Both the position numbers and the translations under genes were made by a program. Source: Alistipes montrealensis (GTDB taxonomy: Bacteria; Bacteroidota; Bacteroidia; Bacteroidales; Rikenellaceae). From it: DNA of 64,000 nt. The DNA is taken from contig NZ_JAGYXY010000006.1 of NCBI RefSeq assembly GCF_018362775.1, positions 1-64,000 of the forward strand, given 5' to 3'. The notes under the pieces were generated by a model that was given only the letters and a program-made list of their open reading frames with translations, made no database searches and was not told the origin of the DNA. Shown here piece by piece: positions 46,034 through 55,156 of this stretch; the first letter of the stretch is position 1, and each line of letters begins with the position of its first letter.

Positions 46034-47830
46034 ATGAAACGATTAATCATATTGGCCCTTGCCTTGACAACCGGTCTGACCGCATGCGAAGACTGGCTGG
46101 ACAAGAAGCCGCTGGACAAAATTTCGCAGTACGACTATTTCAAGGATGCCACGGCGCTCGAACTGTTCAGCAACCCGTTCTATAACAACCTGCTGGCCAA
46201 AGAACCTTTCAAGGAACAGAGCGACCAGCTCGTCCAGTACAACCTCTCCAACGAGATGATCGGAGGCAACAAACGCACGGTTCCCTCCACGGGCGGCGGT
46301 TGGACCTGGACAGACCTGCGCCGCATGAACACCCTGCTGGCCATGGCCGCCGAATATTGCGAAGACCCGGCTGCCGTCACCAAGTACAGCGCCATCACGC
46401 GGTTCTTCCGCGCCTTCTTCTATTTCGATAAGGTAAAACGCTTCGGCGACGTACCCTGGTACGACAAGGAACTCGGCTCGGCCGATCCCGAACTCTACAA
46501 AGCACGCGATTCGCGCGAACTGGTCCTGACCAACATGATCAAGGACATCGACGACGCCGTCAACAGCGGCGGCCTGAGCGAGAAGGCGACCCCCTACCGT
46601 GTCAACAAGTGGACGGCGCTGGCGCTGAAAGCCCGGTTCTGCCTTTACGAGGGAACCTATCGCAAATACCACGGGATCAACCTCGAAGGGCACGACTACA
46701 AATACTACCTCGATCTGGCGGCGGAAACAGCCAAGCAGATTATGGACGAGAGCCCTTACAAACTCTTCAAAACCGGGAATCCAGCAACAGATTACGTGAC
46801 GCTGTTCACAAAGGAAGATGCCGATGAGGGCGAGTATATGCTGGCCATCAAGAACGATGCAGGTCTCCAGATTTTCCACAATGCGACGGGATATGCCGTC
46901 ATGGTGACGCAGGGCCGTCCGGGACTGACCCGCAAACTGGTCAACGCCTACCTGATGAAGGACGGTAAGAAATTCACCGATCAGCCCGGCTGGCAGGAGA
47001 TGACGTTCCTCGAAGAGACGAAGAACCGCGACCCGCGCATGGCGCAGAGTGTCCGCACACCGGGATATACGCGCATCGGATCGACCACGGTCGAGGCTCC
47101 CGACATCAGCGTCGCCAACACCGGTTACCAGCTCGTCAAATTCGTCCAGGCGCGTCCGCCCGAGGGTGACCGCGGAGACAAGAGCACCTGCGACATGCCG
47201 GTTTTCCGCTTCACCGAAGTGCTGCTCAACTACGCCGAGGCCAAGGCCGAGGCGGGAACGCTCACGCAGGAAGACCTGCGCATCTCCATCAATCTGATCC
47301 GGAGCCGGGCCGGCATGCCGGACCTCGACATGGTTGAAGCCAATAAAAACCCCGACTGGTATCTTTCGTCCGAAGAGTACGGCTATCCCAACGTGACCGG
47401 CCCCAACAAGGGCGTGATTCTCGAGATCCGCCGCGAACGCGCCATCGAGTTGCTGGAAGAAGGCTTCCGCTACAACGACCTGATGCGCTGGAAAGCCGGT
47501 TACTGCATCGACCAGCCCATCACAGGCATCTATTTCCCCGGTCCCGGCGAGTACGACCTCTCGGGCGATGGAAAAGCCGACGTGATCCTCTATCCCAAAG
47601 GAAGCGCCAAACCCTCGGCGGGCGAAGGCGTCCAGGTTTACGAATTGGACAAGGACATCTACCTCACGGAAGAAAAGAGCAGCAAGGGTTACATGTTCTA
47701 CCACAAGACCGTGGAGAGAACCAAGTTCAACGAAGGAAGGGACTATCTCTATCCGATCCCCAGCACCGAGCGCGAACTCAACCCGAACCTCGAGCAGAAT
47801 CCGGGATGGAGCGACGGACTGAGTCACTAA
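46034..47830 (+). CDS. SusD/RagB-family nutrient-binding lipoprotein
   Basis: 598 residues. Lipobox LTAC (Cys18) followed by EDWLDKKPLDKIS, the classic SusD mature N-terminus. TPR-like helices (ITRFFRAFFYFDKVKRFGDVPWYDKEL) and the closing motifs EIRRERAIELLEEGFRYNDLMRWKAG (both cited in part, e.g. RRERAIELLEEGFRYNDL) and YLYPIPSTERELNPNLEQNPGW are standard. It forms the hinged lid of the SusC barrel and binds the nutrient. It is followed by a BACON-domain lipoprotein gene 28 bases later. Confidence 0.95.
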   Translation: MKRLIILALALTTGLTACEDWLDKKPLDKISQYDYFKDATALELFSNPFYNNLLAKEPFKEQSDQLVQYNLSNEMIGGNKRTVPSTGGGWTWTDLRRMNTLLAMAAEYCEDPAAVTKYSAITRFFRAFFYFDKVKRFGDVPWYDKELGSADPELYKARDSRELVLTNMIKDIDDAVNSGGLSEKATPYRVNKWTALALKARFCLYEGTYRKYHGINLEGHDYKYYLDLAAETAKQIMDESPYKLFKTGNPATDYVTLFTKEDADEGEYMLAIKNDAGLQIFHNATGYAVMVTQGRPGLTRKLVNAYLMKDGKKFTDQPGWQEMTFLEETKNRDPRMAQSVRTPGYTRIGSTTVEAPDISVANTGYQLVKFVQARPPEGDRGDKSTCDMPVFRFTEVLLNYAEAKAEAGTLTQEDLRISINLIRSRAGMPDLDMVEANKNPDWYLSSEEYGYPNVTGPNKGVILEIRRERAIELLEEGFRYNDLMRWKAGYCIDQPITGIYFPGPGEYDLSGDGKADVILYPKGSAKPSAGEGVQVYELDKDIYLTEEKSSKGYMFYHKTVERTKFNEGRDYLYPIPSTERELNPNLEQNPGWSDGLSH

Positions 47831-47858
47831 GCCGAAAATTATTTAAAATTATACGATT

Positions 47859-49361
47859 ATGAGATTTCTGAAATATATGACAGCCCCGATCCTTATGGCG
47901 GTCCTATGCTCCTTCTGGAGTTGCGACAAGGATGAGGACAAGCTCTCGGAGGCAGTCCTGGCAAGTGCCAGCACATTGAATTTCGAAGCGCAACGAGCGT
48001 CGGAAAAGATCATCACCGTCTATGCCGACGCCGACTGGGTGGCCGAAACACCCGACTGGGTGACGGTCACGCCCGATTCGGGAACCGGCGTAACGGACGT
48101 GACGATTTCGGTCACCGACAACCTGCGCGGCGGAACGCCGGACAACCCCCGGAAAGAGAAGATCGTTTTCAAGGGACGGACCCTTGCGAGCCAGGCCGAG
48201 GTGCTCATTACCCAGGACGGAGACAAATACAGGGACGTGAAAGAGTACACGATCGGCGAAGTCATCAAACTGGAAAACGAGACGGTCCTCTCTGTTCCCG
48301 AAGCAATCGTTATGGCCGTTACGTCCAAAGGCTTTATCGCGAGCGATGCGACGCAGACCGGCAACGTCTACGTGCTCAACAATTCGACGACGGAGAACGT
48401 GAGCGTCGGAGACCGAATCGCGTTCAAGGGCAGCAAATCGACCGATACGCAGTCCCTGGCCCTCGTCGAATGCGACATTCTGGAAACCGTCTCGTCCGGA
48501 ACGGCGACCTACCCCGATGCGGACGACATAACCAGCAAGATCGACAAATACACCTCCGATACGCGCACTTACATTGCGGTAAGCGGCATGCTGAACGGCA
48601 ATAATATCGTTGTCGACGGAGCTTCGTATTCGGTAAATATTACGGATGCTCCCGCAAGCATGGACCTCACTGCACTGAACGGGCATATCGTATATGTCAA
48701 GGGTTATTACGCAGGACTGGCCAAACCCGTAATCAGGATCATGGTCACCGACATCGAAGACAAAGGCGTGGCCAAGGTGATCTATTTCTCGGAAGATTTC
48801 GAGTGGCTCGATCCGTGGGCAAAAGCCGGCAACGCAGGCCGGACCGTCGAGACCGACGACCTCGGCGCAACAGCCCCGCAGATCGTAACCCCGGTTGTCA
48901 ACGAAGTTTCGGCCCTCGACGCCCTTCTTACAAAGGGGTATGAATTACTGCGCGTCACCACCAAAACCGAGGGCGAATGTATCTATCTCCAGAACAACTA
49001 CCTTAAATTCGGCAAAACGTCGTATCAGGCAGGTATCGTTCTTCCGAAAATCGACAATGTTCCGACCGGAGCCAAACCCATCATGTCGTTCGACTGGTGT
49101 CCGATGCGCCAGGGTTCGGGCACGATCGACCCCGTCAACCTGATCGTCATCGTCGCCAACGGAGACAATGAGGTAACATTCGACATTCCCGAATCGGGCT
49201 TCGAAAAGGGTCAGAAACTTTCATGGATCAGGGCCGAAGTCGATCTCACCGGAATACCGATCACCAAAGACACCAAGATCACGCTCCGCCAGACGCAGTG
49301 GCCCGCAGCTACGGCCAACCGCTGGTTCCTCGACAATATCGAGATAGCCGAAGCTCCTTGA
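47859..49361 (+). CDS. Surface lipoprotein with BACON domain, DUF5689-like OB fold and C-terminal jelly roll
   Basis: 500 residues. Lipobox FWSC (Cys22) followed by DKDED, a typical surface-export signal. A BACON domain (about 32-125) ends in EVLITQDGD. A middle OB-like region (about 130-260: YTIGEVIKLENE...GNVYVLNN...VGDRIAFKG) resembles DUF5689. The last ~210 residues look like a jelly roll (EDFEWLDPWA at its start, RWFLDNIEI at its end). It sits where SusE/SusF-type surface binders lie, so it probably helps capture the substrate. Last gene of the operon. Confidence 0.75.
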   Translation: MRFLKYMTAPILMAVLCSFWSCDKDEDKLSEAVLASASTLNFEAQRASEKIITVYADADWVAETPDWVTVTPDSGTGVTDVTISVTDNLRGGTPDNPRKEKIVFKGRTLASQAEVLITQDGDKYRDVKEYTIGEVIKLENETVLSVPEAIVMAVTSKGFIASDATQTGNVYVLNNSTTENVSVGDRIAFKGSKSTDTQSLALVECDILETVSSGTATYPDADDITSKIDKYTSDTRTYIAVSGMLNGNNIVVDGASYSVNITDAPASMDLTALNGHIVYVKGYYAGLAKPVIRIMVTDIEDKGVAKVIYFSEDFEWLDPWAKAGNAGRTVETDDLGATAPQIVTPVVNEVSALDALLTKGYELLRVTTKTEGECIYLQNNYLKFGKTSYQAGIVLPKIDNVPTGAKPIMSFDWCPMRQGSGTIDPVNLIVIVANGDNEVTFDIPESGFEKGQKLSWIRAEVDLTGIPITKDTKITLRQTQWPAATANRWFLDNIEIAEAP

Positions 49362-49394
49362 TGACTCTCCGGTAAAGCACGCTTTACAAACGAA

Positions 49395-49430
49395 CAGCCG
49401 CCAGCCCTGCATTCGCAGAACTGGCGGCTG
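49395..49430 (+). terminator. Hairpin after the Sus-like operon
   Basis: 10-bp stem CAGCCGCCAG/CTGGCGGCTG with a 16-base loop, followed by CCCGTTT. The T-tract is weak, so termination is likely but not strong. Confidence 0.55.
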
Positions 49431-49599
49431 CCCGTTTACACACCGCCAAAAGCGGAATAAACCCTGATTCCCGGTATTGCGGTCTTCGGTCCATACAACG
49501 GCCGCCATGCGCCGTGAAAAACCCCGGACAAGAAGTACTTACCGTACATCCCATCCGGGGATTGGAGGACTGCGGCAGGTACGCCGCAATCAGCGAAAA

Positions 49600-50178
49600 T
49601 CAGACCAGGCCCGAGAATCCCATAAATGCCATGGCCAGAATCCCGGCCGTGATCAGCGCAATGGGAATGCCCTTGAACGCCTTGGGTACGTCCTCGAAAT
49701 CGAGGCGTTCGCGGATACCCGCGAAGAGCACCAGCGCAAGGGCGAAACCGAGGGCCGTAGCCACCGAATAGGTAACGCTCTGCAACAGGTTGAACTCCTT
49801 CTGGATCATCAGGATCGCAACGCCGAGCACGGCGCAGTTGGTGGTGATGAGCGGCAGGAAGATGCCCAGCGCCTGGTAAAGCGACGGCGAGAGTTTCTTG
49901 AGCATGATCTCGACCATCTGCACCAGCGCAGCGATCACGAGGATAAAGACGATCGTCTGCATGTAAACGATATCCAGCGGCACGAGCACATACGTCTGGA
50001 TCAGCCATGCCACGAGGGCGGCGATAGCCATCACGAAGGTTACGGCGGCTCCCATACCCATCGAGGTCTCGACTTTCGACGACACGCCCAGGAAGGGGCA
50101 GATGCCGAGGAACTGCGCCAGTACGACGTTGTTAACGAAGATGGCGCCGATGATGATTGCAAAATAGGAAAGCTCCAT
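49600..50178 (-). CDS. rnfA: Rnf complex subunit A
   Basis: 192 residues, six membrane helices. Family signature: [20 protein letters not shown] near the start (with the cysteine of the intramembrane 2Fe-2S site), [12 protein letters not shown] in the middle (second cysteine) and a glycine-rich end. RnfA pairs with RnfE in the membrane core. It is the last gene of the operon, 2 bases after rnfE. Confidence 0.95.
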   Translation of the reverse strand: MELSYFAIIIGAIFVNNVVLAQFLGICPFLGVSSKVETSMGMGAAVTFVMAIAALVAWLIQTYVLVPLDIVYMQTIVFILVIAALVQMVEIMLKKLSPSLYQALGIFLPLITTNCAVLGVAILMIQKEFNLLQSVTYSVATALGFALALVLFAGIRERLDFEDVPKAFKGIPIALITAGILAMAFMGFSGLV

Positions 50179-50180
50179 AA

Positions 50181-50765
50181 CTATTTCTTGGCTAATTTGT
50201 TAAACAATACCATCAGGTAACCCAGCACCAGGAATGCTCCCGGAGCCAGCACGAAGATCAGCGGAGCGACATCCGTGAAGCCGAGGTTGACGCCGAAGAT
50301 GGCGCCGCTGCCCAGGATTTCGCGCACAGCGCCCACGACCGTCAGCGCCAGCGTGAAGCCCAGGCCGATACCGACGCCGTCGAGGATCGAATCCAGCGGC
50401 GTATTCTTCGAAGCGAACGCTTCGGCACGGCCCAGGATGATGCAGTTCACCACGATCAGCGGGATGAAGACGCCCAGCGCGCCGTACAATGCCGGGACAT
50501 AGGCCTGCATCAGCATCTGGATGATCGTCACGAACGAGGCGATCACGACGATGAACGCCGGAATACGCACCTTGTCGGGAATGATGTTCTTGATCAGCGA
50601 AATCACGAGGTTCGACATGATCAGCACGGCCATCGTCGCCAGTCCCATGCCCATGCCGTTCCCGGCCGAGGTCGTCGTTCCCAGCGTGGGACACATGCCC
50701 AGCACCAGCACGAACGTCGGGTTGTTCTTGACGATACCGCTCAATACAATCTGCAACTTATTCAT
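50181..50765 (-). CDS. rnfE: Rnf complex subunit E
   Basis: 194 residues, six membrane helices. [20 protein letters not shown] and [17 protein letters not shown] are the family's two cysteine-bearing half-helix motifs (NC and GMCP), with [19 protein letters not shown] after them. It is the homologue of RnfA in inverted orientation. The first 8 bases overlap the end of rnfG. Confidence 0.95.
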   Translation of the reverse strand: MNKLQIVLSGIVKNNPTFVLVLGMCPTLGTTTSAGNGMGMGLATMAVLIMSNLVISLIKNIIPDKVRIPAFIVVIASFVTIIQMLMQAYVPALYGALGVFIPLIVVNCIILGRAEAFASKNTPLDSILDGVGIGLGFTLALTVVGAVREILGSGAIFGVNLGFTDVAPLIFVLAPGAFLVLGYLMVLFNKLAKK

Positions 50766-51408
50766 TTTGCCCTCCTTCCTGAGCCGCAGGCTCGTTGGTT
50801 TGTGATGCGCCGGATGCCGTATCGGCCGGATCCGTACCCGTCGCCACGCTCTTGTAAGCCATCCACGCGCGGTTTACCGCGTCGACATAGGCGCGCGACG
50901 AGATCGTCGCGGCGGTCAGCGCATCCACGTCGCCGCCGTCTTTGGTAACGGCCAGCCGGCCGTTCACGAGTTTCTTCGATTCGAGTTTCCGGCCCTTGAC
51001 GCTCGTGAGCAACACGTTGCCCTCGTCAGCCATCTTGGTTCCGAGGCCCGGGGTCTCGGTCTGCTCCAACACGTTGACGTTCACGACCTCGCCCTCGGGG
51101 GTGAAGCCCACCATCAGGCGGATCACGCCGCCGAAGCCCTGCTTGGTCATCGACTGCACGGCATAACCGCTCACGCTGCCCGCCGAAGTCGCCGTATAGA
51201 CCACAATCGGCATGTCGTCGATGGTCAGCTCTTCGGTCGTCGTCGCGTCGAACGCCGGGAGCACCTCGTTCAGAGCCGCCAGCGTCGCAGCCTCTTTGGC
51301 CGCCGCAATCGGCTCGACGGTAATCATATTGACGAAGCCCACTCCCGCCGAAGCCACGAGGGTAATGCCGAAGAGGACGGCCGTCATATTCAAAAGTGTA
51401 CTTTTCAT
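50758..51408 (-). CDS. rnfG: Rnf complex subunit G (covalent FMN)
   Basis: 216 residues: one N-terminal membrane helix, then an FMN-binding domain with GFGGVIRLMVGFTPEG, TPGLGTKM and the flavinylation motif DALTAATISS (the Thr before IS is the attachment residue). FMN would be bound through phosphodiester linkage by ApbE, whose gene is not in the window. The C-terminus is an acidic low-complexity tail. Confidence 0.93.
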   Translation of the reverse strand: MKSTLLNMTAVLFGITLVASAGVGFVNMITVEPIAAAKEAATLAALNEVLPAFDATTTEELTIDDMPIVVYTATSAGSVSGYAVQSMTKQGFGGVIRLMVGFTPEGEVVNVNVLEQTETPGLGTKMADEGNVLLTSVKGRKLESKKLVNGRLAVTKDGGDVDALTAATISSRAYVDAVNRAWMAYKSVATGTDPADTASGASQTNEPAAQEGGQNE

Positions 51409-51421
51409 GCTGCCACCTCCT

Positions 51422-52447
51422 CTATTTTACGCCGAAGCGCTTGGGTTTGACATATTTGTTGATCAGGGGCACACAGGCGTTCATGATCAGGATCGCAAAC
51501 GACATGCCCTCGGGATAAGCGCCCCACAGACGGATGCACATCGTGATCAGGCCGATTCCCACGGCGAAAATCACGCCGCCCTTCACCGTCATCGGCGAAG
51601 TCGAGTAGTCCGTCGCCATAAAGATCGCGCCGAGCATCGCACCGCCCGCAAGGACATGGAATATACCGGCCCTCCACGCAGTCCCGAAGAGGTATCCCAG
51701 TTTATAACCGGCCGAATAGGCTCCGTCGGCAGCCTGCGGAAGCGCGTCGAACGACACGGAGCACATCGCAACCACCCCGGCAAACAGGGCCATCGTCACG
51801 AGCACCGTCACGGGAATGTGCCACGTAATCACACGCCGCCACAGCAGGTAGACGAAGCCGCACAGCAACGCCGCAGCAGCCACTTCGCCCAGCGAACCGG
51901 GCATATTGCCCAGCAGCATCTCCTGTACGCCCATCACTGCGGGCGATGCGCCGTGCTTCACGGCCGCCAGCGCCGTCGCGCCCGACAGGGCGTCGAACGA
52001 ACCGTTCACCGGCAGCGGCCAGGTAGTCATCTGCACCGGGTAGGCGATCAGCAGGAACACACGTCCCACCAGTGCGGGGTTGAAGGGGTTCTTTCCCAGT
52101 CCGCCGAAGGTCATCTTCGCCACGGCGATAGCCACGAAAGCGCCCATCACGACGATCCACCAGGGAATCGACGACGGCAGGTTGAAGGCCAGCAACACGC
52201 CGGTCACCACGGCCGACCAGTTGCCGATGGTCGACGCCCCGCGAACCATGAATTTCTGAATCAGATACTCGATCACCACGCACGATGCCACGGAAAGAGC
52301 CGTAACGCGCAGCACGTCCAGACCGAACACCATCGTCGACACGACCAGCGCAGGCATCAGCGCGATCACAACGTCGCGCATGATCCGGGTCGTCGACTGG
52401 GCAGTCTGCACATGGGGTGCTGGAGCCACAATGAGTTTATTAGCCAT
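51422..52447 (-). CDS. rnfD: Rnf complex subunit D (covalent FMN)
   Basis: 341 residues with about nine membrane helices. The flavinylation motif is FDALSGATALAAVK (Thr of SGAT), and the C-terminal GAYPEGMSFAILIMNACVPLI is the usual closing segment. RnfD carries electrons and ions through the membrane. The start codon is 19 bases after rnfC and the stop 13 bases before rnfG. Confidence 0.95.
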   Translation of the reverse strand: MANKLIVAPAPHVQTAQSTTRIMRDVVIALMPALVVSTMVFGLDVLRVTALSVASCVVIEYLIQKFMVRGASTIGNWSAVVTGVLLAFNLPSSIPWWIVVMGAFVAIAVAKMTFGGLGKNPFNPALVGRVFLLIAYPVQMTTWPLPVNGSFDALSGATALAAVKHGASPAVMGVQEMLLGNMPGSLGEVAAAALLCGFVYLLWRRVITWHIPVTVLVTMALFAGVVAMCSVSFDALPQAADGAYSAGYKLGYLFGTAWRAGIFHVLAGGAMLGAIFMATDYSTSPMTVKGGVIFAVGIGLITMCIRLWGAYPEGMSFAILIMNACVPLINKYVKPKRFGVK

Positions 52448-52466
52448 ATCTATACTGTTTTTTCAT

Positions 52467-53813
52467 TTACTTTTTAGGTGCAGCGGCGGCGCGCGCACGG
52501 ATCAGCCCCATCACGGTCTGTTTGCCGAGGCGCACCCAGTCCAACAGCGGCAGGTATGCCGGACACGTCGACTGGCAGCAGCCGCACTCGATGCACGAAG
52601 TGATCATCAGGGCTTCCAACTCGTCCCAGCCTTTTTTCTGCGTCATCTTCGAAAGATAGTAGGGCTCCAGTCCCATCGGGCAGGCGGAGACGCACTTGGC
52701 ACACTTGATACACTGCGAAGCCTCGCGGCGCTGTGCGTCGCGGCCCGACATGACGGTAATACCCGAACAACCCTTCGTCACGGGCGAGTCGAGGTTGACC
52801 ATCGCCCGGCCCATCATCGGGCCGCCGTTGATCACCTTCCGGGCATCTTCGGGAAGACCTCCGGCAGCCTCCAGCAGCGCCGAGACCGGCGTACCCATGC
52901 GGGTCAGCAGGTTCTTCGGCTCCTTCAGGCTCTTGCCGGTGACAGTCACCACGCGTTCGATCAGCGGTTTGTTCTTCAACACGGCCTGGTAAACCGCAAA
53001 AGCCGTCGAAGCATTGCACACCACGGCGCCCACGTCGATCGGCAGTGCCGGCGGAGGCGGAACCTGGCGGCCCGTGACGGCTGCGATCAACTGCTTCTCA
53101 CCGCCCTGCGGATACATCACCTTCAGGGGTACGATTTCGATGCCTGCATACCCCGCGGCGATCTGCCGGAGATGCGCAATGGCGTCGGGTTTATTGTTTT
53201 CGATACCGATACATGCCTTCTGCACACCCACGGCCTTCATCAGGATCGTGACGCCCACGATCAATTCCTCGCCATGCTCCAGCATCGTGCGATGGTCCGA
53301 AGTGAGATAAGGTTCGCACTCCACACCGTTGATAATAACGACATCGGCCTTCTTTCCGGGAGGGACCGAAAGTTTCACATGCGTGGGGAACGTCGCGCCG
53401 CCCATGCCGACGATGCCGGCGTCCTTGATCTTGGCCACGATCTCCTGCGCCGAGAAGGGACAAACCTTCACCAGCGCGTCCGAACGGTCGATCCCCTCGG
53501 CCCAGTCATCGCCTTCGCGCTTGATGGTAATCATCATCTGGCGCAGGCCCTGGCCGTTAACGGCCATGTCGACAGCCGTAACCGTACCCGAAACCGGGGA
53601 GTGAATGTTCGCCGACATGAAGCTGCCGGCCTCGGCGATGAGCTGTCCCGTGAGCACCTTGTCGCCTTTGGCGACCTTGGCGACTGCCGGGGCTCCGATG
53701 TGCTGTGCGAGGGGAATCGTCACCACCTCGGGCAGCGGAAGCACCTCGATCGGTTTGGCGCAGCTCAGCTTATTTTCCGACGGATGGACTCCGCCCATTG
53801 GAAATGTCTTCAT
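52467..53813 (-). CDS. rnfC: Rnf complex subunit C (NADH dehydrogenase module)
   Basis: 448 residues. N-terminal barrel-sandwich (KVAKGDKVLTGQLIAEAGSFMSANIHSPVSGTV, in part GQLIAEAGSFMSANIHSPVS), a Rossmann-like NADH/FMN domain with GMGGATFPTHVKL, a SLBB region, and two 4Fe-4S motifs: CIKCAKCVSACP (368-379) and CIECGCCQSTCP (407-418). It oxidises NADH or accepts electrons from the RnfB side. Its length matches non-proteobacterial RnfC. Confidence 0.95.
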   Translation of the reverse strand: MKTFPMGGVHPSENKLSCAKPIEVLPLPEVVTIPLAQHIGAPAVAKVAKGDKVLTGQLIAEAGSFMSANIHSPVSGTVTAVDMAVNGQGLRQMMITIKREGDDWAEGIDRSDALVKVCPFSAQEIVAKIKDAGIVGMGGATFPTHVKLSVPPGKKADVVIINGVECEPYLTSDHRTMLEHGEELIVGVTILMKAVGVQKACIGIENNKPDAIAHLRQIAAGYAGIEIVPLKVMYPQGGEKQLIAAVTGRQVPPPPALPIDVGAVVCNASTAFAVYQAVLKNKPLIERVVTVTGKSLKEPKNLLTRMGTPVSALLEAAGGLPEDARKVINGGPMMGRAMVNLDSPVTKGCSGITVMSGRDAQRREASQCIKCAKCVSACPMGLEPYYLSKMTQKKGWDELEALMITSCIECGCCQSTCPAYLPLLDWVRLGKQTVMGLIRARAAAAPKK

Positions 53814-53828
53814 TGTTGTAGTCTCTTT

Positions 53829-54734
53829 TTACGATTCTTTGTTAGCGGCAGGTGCAGGCTCGGCTTTCGGCGCAACGGGAGCGGCGGGCGCTGCCGGGGT
53901 TTTCGGGGCCTTGGGCAGCGGGTCCATGCCGACGAGCCGGATGGCGCCCGTGGGACACTCGTTCACACACTTGCGGCACAGTTTGCACTTCTGCGGATCG
54001 ATATAAGCGAGGTTATTCTCCACGGTGATCGCGTCGAACGCGCACACCTTCACACACTTGCCGCAGCCGATACACCCGGCCTTGCAGGCCTTCATCACCA
54101 CGGCCCCCTTGTCCTTCGACACGCACGACACGTAAACCGCACGGTTCTTGGGCCACTTTTTCCGCAGCTCGATGATCATCTTCGGACACGCCTTCACGCA
54201 GGCGCCGCAAGCCGTACATTTGTCGGCGTCGACCTCCGGGAGCCCCGTTGCCGGATCAATGTGAATGGCGTCGAAGGCGCAGACCGCGACGCAGTCGCCG
54301 AAACCGAGGCAGCCGAACGAACAGCCCGTCTCACCCACATAGAGCGACGAAGCCACGGCACACGATTTGGCCCCGTTATAATCGTTGGTACGGGGACGTT
54401 TTTCGCACGTACCGCCGCAGCGGACGGTCGCCACCTCGGGCTGCTTCTCGGCAGCGGCTTTTCCGAGGTATGCGGCCACGGCTTTCATCGTATCGCCGCC
54501 ACCCACAGGGCAGAAGAGCGCCGAGATGTCGTCGCGCTTCACGAGCGCGTCGGCCAGGCCCCGGCAGCCGGCGAATCCGCAGCCGCCGCAGTTGGCTCCG
54601 GGCAGCATCTTCTCCACCTCGTCTATTCTCGGGTCCTCGTCGACCCGGAATTTCTGGGCCACGAAATAGAGGATTACCGCCGAGAGCACTCCCAGCGCAC
54701 ACAGCGTCAGGATCGTGTAAAGTAATACTTCCAT
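53829..54734 (-). CDS. rnfB: Rnf complex subunit B, ferredoxin-rich
   Basis: 301 residues. A membrane anchor (1-28), a 4Fe-4S domain with Cys49, 52, 57 and 75, and then many more cysteines: 106, 110, 125, 138, 142, 148, 152, 173, 176, 179, 183, 204, 217, 221, 224, 227, 231, 250, 253, 256, 260. This fits at least four further clusters and is richer than the E. coli RsxB, as in Bacteroidota and acetogens. The tail is Ala/Pro/Lys-rich. It takes electrons from ferredoxin. The start overlaps rseC by one base. Confidence 0.95.
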   Translation of the reverse strand: MEVLLYTILTLCALGVLSAVILYFVAQKFRVDEDPRIDEVEKMLPGANCGGCGFAGCRGLADALVKRDDISALFCPVGGGDTMKAVAAYLGKAAAEKQPEVATVRCGGTCEKRPRTNDYNGAKSCAVASSLYVGETGCSFGCLGFGDCVAVCAFDAIHIDPATGLPEVDADKCTACGACVKACPKMIIELRKKWPKNRAVYVSCVSKDKGAVVMKACKAGCIGCGKCVKVCAFDAITVENNLAYIDPQKCKLCRKCVNECPTGAIRLVGMDPLPKAPKTPAAPAAPVAPKAEPAPAANKES

Positions 54735-55153
54735 CAGTAGTTTTTAGTTATTGTAAATTGAATTGTGTGTTCGATTTTACGGCGGAAGAGCCACAGCACG
54801 AAATAATAAACGCCCACGCCCGCAATAGCGGCGAGGGCGCTGAGGCCTTCACTGAGTCCCGCAAGGATCGCCCCGACCAGAACGGCCAGCAGCACGACCA
54901 GCGCCCCGACATAGGCCAGCACGACGGCCCGGATGCCCGCACTCCGGCGCACTCCGACCATCACGGCCCCGCCGACGGCATACTGCCCGGCCTCGGGGGT
55001 CGTCACGACGACGATCTTGTCCTGCGCTTCCGCCAGGCCGCACGCTTCGCGGGCCTTACAGGTTCCGCAGGCACTCCGGGAGGTAATTCGCACATAGACC
55101 GTGTCGCGCTCCGTGCGTTCCACCACGCCGCTGTGTTCGATCAGGTCCGCCAC
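54734..55153 (-). CDS. rseC: RseC/RsxC-type SoxR-reducing membrane protein
   Basis: 139 residues: an N-terminal soluble part with SACGTCKAREACG (a cluster-like cysteine set), then two membrane helices and a basic cytoplasmic tail. The family is RseC/MucC, which in E. coli assists reduction of SoxR and negative control of sigma E. In Bacteroidota the gene regularly precedes rnfB, so a role in assembly or maintenance of the Rnf complex is likely. The TGA stop overlaps the rnfB ATG. Confidence 0.88.
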   Translation of the reverse strand: MADLIEHSGVVERTERDTVYVRITSRSACGTCKAREACGLAEAQDKIVVVTTPEAGQYAVGGAVMVGVRRSAGIRAVVLAYVGALVVLLAVLVGAILAGLSEGLSALAAIAGVGVYYFVLWLFRRKIEHTIQFTITKNY

Positions 55154-55156
55154 GCC

